Shown in pieces: positions 1 through 5,721 of a stretch of DNA of 5,721 nt. The notes under the pieces were generated by a model. It had not been told where the DNA came from. It saw only the letters and a list, made by a program, of their open reading frames with translations, and ran no database searches. Numbering within the stretch: position 1 is the stretch's first letter; each line of letters begins with the position of its first letter. Source of the DNA: Anaerolineales bacterium (GTDB taxonomy: Bacteria > Chloroflexota > Anaerolineae > Anaerolineales > DRMV01); assembly GCA_027026295.1 (NCBI GenBank), contig JALVOR010000127.1, positions 1-5,721 on the forward strand, given 5' to 3'. The position numbers and the translations under genes are program-made.

Positions 1-1848
<1,848 letters not shown>

Positions 1849-1854
1849 AGAGGG

Positions 1855-1860
1855 TTCCTT
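1855..1860 (-). promoter_or_regulatory. Ribosome binding site of the gyrA/parC-family gene
   Basis: On the minus strand this reads AAGGAA, 6 nt before the ATG at 1848. It supports that start, which also gives the standard GyrA N-terminus. Confidence 0.75.
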
Positions 1861-1917
1861 GGTTAGTTGGTTACCTGATTGCCTGGTTGTTGAGGGCGGT
1901 TGCGTCCGTCAAGGCTC

Positions 1918-1946
1918 ATCTTAAGGGCAAATGGGGAAGGCGTCAA
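1918..1946 (-). promoter_or_regulatory. Sigma-70-type promoter candidate for the gyrA/parC-family gene
   Basis: On the minus strand, TTGACG (1946-1941) is followed after exactly 17 nt by TAAGAT (1923-1918). That is 5/6 and 4/6 matches to the housekeeping -35 and -10 boxes at ideal spacing. Transcription would start near 1911 and give a leader of about 63 nt before the ATG. The position fits a gene lying downstream of a terminated operon. A second TTGACG (1912-1907) has no acceptable -10 box. Confidence 0.55.
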
Positions 1947-1998
1947 GAGGGATGGCAAAGGGCAAAGGAAGTAACTGTTCGGCCTTGAGAACATAGGT

Positions 1999-2141
1999 CG
2001 CGGATAAAACAGATGGACGCGGATTTAACGCCGAGGCGCAGAGAGGGACGCCAAGGTCGCCAAGAAGTTAACGCAAAGAGCGCAAAGTAAATCTCTGTGT
2101 TTTCTGCGGCGCTTCGGTGTCTTCTGTGGTTTTGTGGTTTT
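1999..2141. repeat. Degenerate purine-rich short-period repeat with inverted arm
   Basis: The left part holds two copies of CGCGGAT (1999-2005 and 2018-2024). It continues as loosely repeated 9-11 bp units: ACGCCGAGG, CGCAGAGAG, GACGCCAAGG, TCGCCAAGA, AACGCAAAG, GCGCAAAG (about 2028-2087). The right part (2091-2141), containing TCTCTGTGTTTTCTG and TCTTCTGTGGTTTTGTGG, is a similar purine-rich sequence in the opposite orientation (CCACAGAAGACACC on the minus strand). This resembles a widely scattered class of intergenic repeats in environmental bacteria. It is non-coding, and the short ORFs across it have no protein-like features. Confidence 0.55.
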
Positions 2142-2151
2142 TCCCTGCTAA

Positions 2152-2330
2152 GACTCTATCGGAAAAATATCGTGGTGGTGTCATTGCGAGCCCCCCCTCG
2201 CTGCGCTCGGCGCAGGCTCCGGGGTGGAGCAATCCCCCTTTTTATCGGCCAGGAGACTGCTTTGGCGGGCTTCATCATTGCTCAGCCCGCCTCGCAGTGA
2301 CACATCTGCAAAGGATTTTCGGATAGGCTC
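2152..2330. mobile_element. MITE-like non-autonomous element with terminal inverted repeats and TAA target duplication
   Basis: The left end begins GACTCTATCGGAAAA. The right end, read on the opposite strand from 2330, begins GAGCCTATCCGAAAA, matching at 12 of 15 positions. Each end is flanked directly by TAA (2149-2151 and 2331-2333), as expected for a 3-bp target-site duplication. At 179 bp it is too short for a transposase, so it would have to move in trans. The end sequence and TNA-type target recall IS5-family elements, which is an inference from memory. Inside is a second inverted repeat pair, TGTCATTGCGAG (2179-2190) and CTCGCAGTGACA (2291-2302), and a hairpin GGCGGGC/GCCCGCC (2264-2270 with 2285-2291). 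The element lies just downstream of the fabH terminator, in non-coding DNA. Confidence 0.55.
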
Positions 2331-2345
2331 TAAGAGTGAGTAGTT

Positions 2346-2392
2346 ACCAAAGCAAAAACCTGACGGGCTTTGCAGCACCGTCAGGCTTTGGT
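2346..2392 (-). terminator. Intrinsic terminator of the fabF-fabH operon
   Basis: Just after the fabH stop, the minus strand forms a perfect 8-bp stem CCTGACGG/CCGTCAGG (2385-2378 with 2366-2359) with an 11-nt loop, followed directly by TTTTT (2358-2354). An outer pair, ACCAAAGC/GCTTTGGT, embraces the hairpin and leaves the T run bulged. The stem plus U-tract is the classical Rho-independent layout for leftward transcription. The A-run on the other side makes weak termination in the opposite direction possible too. Confidence 0.85.
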
Positions 2393-3508
2393 TTACCCGC
2401 CCAGTTTTTCATCGCCAACGGGAAGGTTGAGAATTTTCCGCCTGGCGCGCTTGCCTGCGGAGCGGAGCCGAGCCAGCAAGCGGATGCGCTCCGGTTTCAC
2501 GGGCGGCTTGTCCTCGAAGGGGCCTGTCCATTCGGCTAACAGCGCGCCGTAGGTTAGCCCGCCGCCGAAGCCCACCATGACCACTTTATCGCCTTTGCGC
2601 AGGCGGCCTTTTTCGGCGGCTTCGACAGCCGCAATGGGAATGGATGCAGTAGAGGTGTTGCCGTATTTGTCGAGGTTGACCATGAACTTCGCCATCGGCA
2701 TTTTCAGCCCGCGGGCGGCGACTTCCAGAATGCGGTAGTTGGCCTGATGGGGCACGATGATGGCGATGTCGTCTAACGTCAGCCCTGCCTTTTCCACCAC
2801 TTCGCGCGTGGCTTCGGCCATCACGCGGGTGGCAAAACGGAACACCGGGCGCCCATCCATGTGCACGTAGTGTAGTCCGTGGGCGACGGTATCTGCCGAG
2901 GTGGGGATTTTGCTGCCGCCGGCGGGCAGGGAAAGCACGTCGGCGCCGGAGCCGTCGGCGTGCATCACGGCTTCCAGCACGCCGCCGGGTTCCTCGCTGC
3001 CCTGCAGCACAAAGGCGCCTGCCCCGTCGCCGAAGAGGATACAGGTGTTGCGGTCTTGCCAGTTCACGATGCGGGAAAGCGTTTCTGCACCGATGACCAC
3101 TGCAGTGTCAATGCTGCCGGTGCGGATGGCCTGGGCAGCCATGTTGAGGGCAAAGATGAAACCGGTACACGCCGCCGAGAGGTCAAACGCCCCGGCCTTG
3201 CTTGCTCCGATGATGTCTTGCACGATGCAGGCCGTGGCGGGGAATGTGTGTTCCGGCGAAGAGGTGGCGACGATGATGAGATCAACGCCCGAGGGTTTGA
3301 CACCAGCGTGTTCCAGCGCTGCTAACGCCGCGTCGGCGGCGAGGCTGGCGGTGGTTTGATCGGGGGAGGCAATGCGGCGCTCGCGGATGCCGGTGCGGCT
3401 GACAATCCATTCGTCGCTGGTGTCGACCATCTGCTCCAGGTCGTGGTTGGTGAGCACGTGTTCGGGCAGAGCCGTGCCCCATCCGGTGATGTGGGCGTAG
3501 CGGGTCAT
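2393..3508 (-). CDS. fabH: 3-oxoacyl-ACP synthase III (KAS III, FabH) with a C-terminal extension
   Basis: FabH carries out the first condensation of type II fatty acid synthesis in the cytoplasm: an acyl-CoA primer (acetyl-CoA or branched) plus malonyl-ACP gives 3-oxoacyl-ACP. The 371-residue product has the thiolase fold with the full triad: C114 in SAACTGF, H254 in PHQANYR and N284 in YGNTS. The N-terminal block VDTSDEWIVSRTGIRERRIA (residues 28-47), FGDGAGAFVL and the C-terminal GFGGGLTYGALL (313-324) are also typical. The family is normally about 310-335 residues. Here some 40 extra residues after the core (about 331-371) form a basic tail rich in Lys/Arg and Leu. The ATG at 3508 lies 12 bp after the fabF stop and gives the standard N-terminus, so the two genes are probably translated from one mRNA. 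A terminator follows directly. KAS III is certain; the primer specificity cannot be read from the sequence. Confidence 0.97.
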   Translation of the reverse strand: MTRYAHITGWGTALPEHVLTNHDLEQMVDTSDEWIVSRTGIRERRIASPDQTTASLAADAALAALEHAGVKPSGVDLIIVATSSPEHTFPATACIVQDIIGASKAGAFDLSAACTGFIFALNMAAQAIRTGSIDTAVVIGAETLSRIVNWQDRNTCILFGDGAGAFVLQGSEEPGGVLEAVMHADGSGADVLSLPAGGSKIPTSADTVAHGLHYVHMDGRPVFRFATRVMAEATREVVEKAGLTLDDIAIIVPHQANYRILEVAARGLKMPMAKFMVNLDKYGNTSTASIPIAAVEAAEKGRLRKGDKVVMVGFGGGLTYGALLAEWTGPFEDKPPVKPERIRLLARLRSAGKRARRKILNLPVGDEKLGG

Positions 3509-3512
3509 GCAG

Positions 3513-3518
3513 CACCTC
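3513..3518 (-). promoter_or_regulatory. Ribosome binding site of fabH in the fabF-fabH junction
   Basis: The 12-bp gap between the fabF stop and the fabH start contains GAGGTG on the minus strand, 4 nt before the ATG at 3508. No promoter fits in the gap, which supports co-transcription. Confidence 0.6.
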
Positions 3519-3520
3519 GT

Positions 3521-4762
3521 TTATGCGGAAAACTTGCCAAAGATGATGCTGGCGTTGTGGCCGCCAAAGCCGAAGGAATTGGAAAGCACGAAGTTCAGGT
3601 CGGCGCGGCGCGCTTCGTTGGGCACGTAGTCGAGGTCGCATTCGGGGTCGGGAAATTCGTAGTTGATGGTGGGCGGAATGATGCCGTCGCGAATTGCCAG
3701 AGCGCTGAACATGGCTTCCAGCGCGCCGGCGCCGCCCAGCAAGTGGCCGGTCATGGATTTGGTCGAGGAAACCGGAATCTGGTAGGCAAAATCGCCGAAA
3801 ATAGCCTTGATGGCGGCGGTTTCGCTTTTGTCGTTCAGGCGGGTACTGGTGCCGTGGGCGTTGATGTAACTGATTTGCTGCGGCTCCAGCCCTGCAGAGC
3901 GAAGCGCGTTTTGCATGCACAAGGCAGCGCCTGCACCTTCGGCATCGGGGGCGGTGATGTGGAAGGCGTCGTTGGTGGAGCCATAACCCACGACTTCGGC
4001 AATGATGTTGGCGCCGCGAGCCTGGGCGTGTTCCAGGGTTTCGAGGGCGAGGAAAGTTGCGCCTTCGCCCATCACGAAGCCGTCGCGCTTGGCGTCGAAG
4101 GGGCGGGAAGCGTGTTCGGGGTCATCGTTGCGTTTGGAAAGGGCGGTCATCACTTCGAGACCGGCCATTGCCACTGGAATGATGACGGCATCGGCACCGC
4201 CTACCAGCATGGCTTCGGCGTCGCCGCGGCGGATGACGTGGAAGGCTTCCCCCACAGCGTTGGTGCCGCTGGCGCAGGCGGAAACCACGGCGAAATTGGG
4301 GCCGCGCAGGCCAAATTCGATGGCAACCAGCCCCGGGGCGGTGTCGGCTAACATCATCGGGACGAGGAAGGGGCTGACGCGCGAAGGGCCGCGTTTTTCG
4401 TAAACCAGCACGTCGCGGGCAAAGGTGCTTGCGCCGCCGATGCCACTGCCGATGATGACGCCCACGCGGTCGCGATCCATGTGGTCTAACTGCCAGCCAG
4501 CGTCGGCAATGGCCTGGCGGGCGGCGACCAGTGCCAGTTGCGAGTAACGGTCAAGGCGGCGGGCGTCGCGGCTGCCAAAGTGTTCGGCGGGGTCGAAGCC
4601 TTTGACTTCAGCCGCAATATGCACTTTGTGGGGAGTAGGATCAAAGTGGGTAATATGCCCCACGCCCGATTTCCCGGCGATGGCGTTTTGCCAGGATGTA
4701 TTGACATCGTTTCCCAAGGGGTTGAGGGTGCCCAGACCGGTAACGACAACGCGATGTGTCAT
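3521..4762 (-). CDS. fabF: 3-oxoacyl-ACP synthase II (KAS II, FabF)
   Basis: FabF is the elongating condensing enzyme of type II fatty acid synthesis: acyl-ACP plus malonyl-ACP gives 3-oxoacyl-ACP with loss of CO2. It acts as a cytoplasmic homodimer. The product is 413 residues, the usual length, and the catalytic residues fall on the Escherichia coli FabF numbers: C163 in SACASGTNA, H303 in NAHGTST and H340 in KSMTGHLLGGAGALEA, with K335 in the last motif. I108 in GSGIGG is the residue that separates FabF from FabB (Gly there), so KAS II is preferred over KAS I. The gating loop NSFGFGGHN (395-403) is intact. The N-terminus MTHRVVVTGLGTLNPLG is standard, and an AAGGAG RBS lies 7 nt upstream of the ATG. 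It is the first gene of a fabF-fabH pair; no acpP, fabD or fabG is in the window. Confidence 0.97.
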   Translation of the reverse strand: MTHRVVVTGLGTLNPLGNDVNTSWQNAIAGKSGVGHITHFDPTPHKVHIAAEVKGFDPAEHFGSRDARRLDRYSQLALVAARQAIADAGWQLDHMDRDRVGVIIGSGIGGASTFARDVLVYEKRGPSRVSPFLVPMMLADTAPGLVAIEFGLRGPNFAVVSACASGTNAVGEAFHVIRRGDAEAMLVGGADAVIIPVAMAGLEVMTALSKRNDDPEHASRPFDAKRDGFVMGEGATFLALETLEHAQARGANIIAEVVGYGSTNDAFHITAPDAEGAGAALCMQNALRSAGLEPQQISYINAHGTSTRLNDKSETAAIKAIFGDFAYQIPVSSTKSMTGHLLGGAGALEAMFSALAIRDGIIPPTINYEFPDPECDLDYVPNEARRADLNFVLSNSFGFGGHNASIIFGKFSA

Positions 4763-4769
4763 GAGTTTT

Positions 4770-4775
4770 CTCCTT
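4770..4775 (-). promoter_or_regulatory. Ribosome binding site of fabF
   Basis: AAGGAG on the minus strand, 7 nt before the ATG at 4762, is a near-ideal Shine-Dalgarno sequence and fixes the fabF start. Confidence 0.8.
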
Positions 4776-4800
4776 ACGGTGGTGAGTTGAACTTCGTGAT

Positions 4801-4809
4801 GCTATAACA
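4801..4809 (-). promoter_or_regulatory. Weak candidate extended -10 promoter for fabF-fabH
   Basis: The minus strand reads TGTTATAGC, an extended -10 (TG-N-TATAGC, 4/6 match to TATAAT) about 38 nt before the fabF start. No good -35 is found at 16-18 nt. The peroxiredoxin terminator lies between the two units, so fabF should have its own promoter somewhere in 4763-4841, and this is the best site I can see. Confidence 0.3.
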
Positions 4810-4832
4810 CGATGCTGTGCTATTCGTTGCTA

Positions 4833-4868
4833 AGAAAACACTCACGGGCTGGAAAGCCCAGCCCGTGA
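4833..4868 (-). terminator. Intrinsic terminator of the peroxiredoxin gene
   Basis: A perfect 11-bp stem TCACGGGCTGG/CCAGCCCGTGA (4842-4852 and 4858-4868) closes a 5-nt loop. Read on the minus strand it is followed by GTGTTTTCTT. It starts 26 bp after the peroxiredoxin stop codon and separates that gene from fabF. The U-tract is interrupted, so some read-through into fabF is possible. Confidence 0.75.
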
Positions 4869-4894
4869 AGTATTGGAAAGGTGTTGGGTTTTGG

Positions 4895-5539
4895 CTATTT
4901 CTGGTCTTTGTAGCACAGCCACCAGTCGTAGCAGTCGTATTCCTTGGGGCGCTTGGCGGCGGTTTCTACATCGCTGGCGGGAGGAATGATGACCTTGTCG
5001 CCAATCAGTTCGTTGTTCGGCCAGTTGGCGGGAATGGCAACGCCCTGTTTGTCGGAAACCTGGAAGCCTTTGATCATGCGCAAAATCTCGTCCATGTTGC
5101 GCCCCAGTTCCTGCGGGTAGTAGAGGATGGCGCGAATGGTGCCCTCAGGGTCAACGAAGAACACGGCACGCACGGTGTTGGTGCCCTTGCCGGGGTGAAT
5201 CAGGCCGAGGGTTTCGGCAACCGCGCCGGTGTCGGCAATGATGGGAAACTCGATCTTGGTGGCGAGGTTTTGCTCGATCCATTCTTCCCACTTGATGTGG
5301 GAAAAGACCTGGTCAACGCTCAGACCGATGAGTTCGGTGTTCAGTTTGCGGAATTCGTTGTAGCGCTTCTGGAAAGCGACGAACTCGGTGGTGCAGACGG
5401 GGGTGAAGTCGGCGGGGTGGCTGAACAGAACGAACCATTTGCCTTTGAATGCATCGGGGAGGGAAATCTTGCCGTGGGTGGTTACGACTTCCATTTCCGG
5501 GAATTTGTCGCCGATGAGGGGCATGCCTTTGTTTTCCAT
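4895..5539 (-). CDS. Peroxiredoxin, Prx6 subfamily (archaeal/thermophile type with C-terminal cysteines)
   Basis: This thiol peroxidase reduces hydrogen peroxide and organic hydroperoxides in the cytoplasm. The 214-residue product opens with [19 protein letters not shown] and has the peroxidatic site [15 protein letters not shown], with T46 and C49; the conserved active-site Arg is R124 in NTVRAVFF. The second half has the Prx6-type C-terminal domain, including [26 protein letters not shown] and VIIPP. Two further cysteines, C203 and C209 in DCYDWWLC, match the pair seen in archaeal enzymes such as the Aeropyrum pernix thioredoxin peroxidase. This suggests 2-Cys rather than strictly 1-Cys chemistry, with an external thiol reductant that the window does not reveal. 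The start at 5539 is chosen over the internal ATG at 5524 because AGGAGG lies 9 nt upstream of it. It has its own promoter and terminator, so it is monocistronic. The family is certain; the resolving mechanism is inferred. Confidence 0.95.
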   Translation of the reverse strand: MENKGMPLIGDKFPEMEVVTTHGKISLPDAFKGKWFVLFSHPADFTPVCTTEFVAFQKRYNEFRKLNTELIGLSVDQVFSHIKWEEWIEQNLATKIEFPIIADTGAVAETLGLIHPGKGTNTVRAVFFVDPEGTIRAILYYPQELGRNMDEILRMIKGFQVSDKQGVAIPANWPNNELIGDKVIIPPASDVETAAKRPKEYDCYDWWLCYKDQK

Positions 5540-5548
5540 GATGAGAAT

Positions 5549-5554
5549 CCTCCT
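5549..5554 (-). promoter_or_regulatory. Ribosome binding site of the peroxiredoxin gene
   Basis: A perfect AGGAGG on the minus strand, 9 nt before the ATG at 5539. It decides that start over the internal methionine at residue 6, which has only a weak AAAGG upstream. Confidence 0.85.
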
Positions 5555-5584
5555 GTTTTTTGGAATTGGTCTAAAATTATTGTG

Positions 5585-5618
5585 AGTATAGTTTAATTGC
5601 TGAGGCTGGTTTTGTCAA
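5585..5618 (-). promoter_or_regulatory. Sigma-70-type promoter of the peroxiredoxin gene
   Basis: On the minus strand a perfect TTGACA (5618-5613) is followed after 17 nt by TAAACT (5595-5590), a 4/6 match to TATAAT. An overlapping TATACT (5590-5585) is a better -10 sequence but lies 22 nt away. The region is AT-rich, unlike the flanking genes. Transcription would start near 5580, giving a leader of about 40 nt. Confidence 0.55.
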
Positions 5619-5660
5619 GGTTGAGAGGTTTTTTCTTGTACTTTTCTAATAATTGGACTT

Positions 5661-5687
5661 TTGACAAAATAGGTGGAACTGTGTCAA
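5661..5687. repeat. TTGACA-N15-TGTCAA palindrome upstream of the peroxiredoxin promoter
   Basis: The two 6-bp half-sites (5661-5666 and 5682-5687) are perfect inverted copies separated by 15 bp. They could be a regulator operator or two opposed -35 boxes: one facing right toward a possible gene beyond the edge, one facing left. On either strand the -10 positions 17 nt away are poor. The rest of 5619-5721 shows no other recognisable feature. Confidence 0.35.
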
Positions 5688-5721
5688 TCTATGGGTATGG
5701 ACAACACTCACGATTTAACAC

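Noticed and set aside
1861..1900. GGTT-rich stretch (GGTTAGTTGGTTACC) in the gyrA leader, considered as a riboswitch or attenuator
   Set aside because: No stable stem with a following U-tract and no recognised riboswitch core are visible. It is probably simple-sequence drift in a short leader.
2097..2378. Several 60-70 codon ORFs in the spacer, on both strands
   Set aside because: They lie within the repeat and MITE-like sequence, overlap one another in different frames, and show no conserved protein features.
3356..4351. A 331-codon plus-strand ORF opposite fabF and the start of fabH
   Set aside because: It is antisense to two genes with complete catalytic motifs, and its composition is that of a shadow frame.
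4817..5596. A 259-codon plus-strand ORF opposite the peroxiredoxin
   Set aside because: It is antisense to a complete peroxiredoxin. Its hydrophobic start comes from reading the terminator and the C-terminal codons backwards.

Overview
The window carries four protein-coding genes, all on the minus strand. In the direction of transcription (right to left) they are a Prx6-type peroxiredoxin, fabF, fabH, and the 5' three quarters of a type IIA topoisomerase A-subunit gene (gyrA/parC family) that runs off the left edge. The genes are GC-rich and the right-hand intergenic region is AT-rich. The A-subunit N-terminus, the thermophile/archaeal-style peroxiredoxin and the interspersed repeats in the spacer together suggest a Chloroflexota bacterium, perhaps Anaerolineae. 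That is an inference from protein style; there is no rRNA or marker gene here to settle it.

Layout. 1-1848: GyrA/ParC, 616 codons visible, no stop in the window, with a good RBS and a TTGACG-N17-TAAGAT promoter just upstream. 1849-2345: about 500 bp without a gene, holding that promoter, a degenerate purine-rich short-period repeat (about 1999-2141) and a 179-bp MITE-like element (2152-2330) with imperfect 15-bp terminal inverted repeats and a TAA direct repeat on each side. 2346-2392: intrinsic terminator of the fab pair. 2393-4762: fabH and fabF, 12 bp apart and almost certainly co-transcribed. 4763-4894: fabF leader with RBS and a weak candidate promoter, then the hairpin terminator of the peroxiredoxin. 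4895-5539: peroxiredoxin. 5540-5721: its RBS, a TTGACA-type promoter and a TTGACA-N15-TGTCAA palindrome.

Function. FabH (KAS III) starts fatty acid synthesis by condensing an acyl-CoA primer with malonyl-ACP, and FabF (KAS II) elongates the chain. Both have complete catalytic triads (Cys-His-Asn and Cys-His-His). The peroxiredoxin is a separate transcription unit for peroxide detoxification, and the topoisomerase is another. Nothing ties the four genes into one new system, and I see no defence, phage or CRISPR content.

The points most worth a second look are the apparent absence of a canonical GyrA box in the visible start of the topoisomerase C-terminal domain, a Gln at the quinolone-contact Ser position of the same protein, a basic C-terminal tail of about 40 residues on FabH, and the nested MITE-like element.
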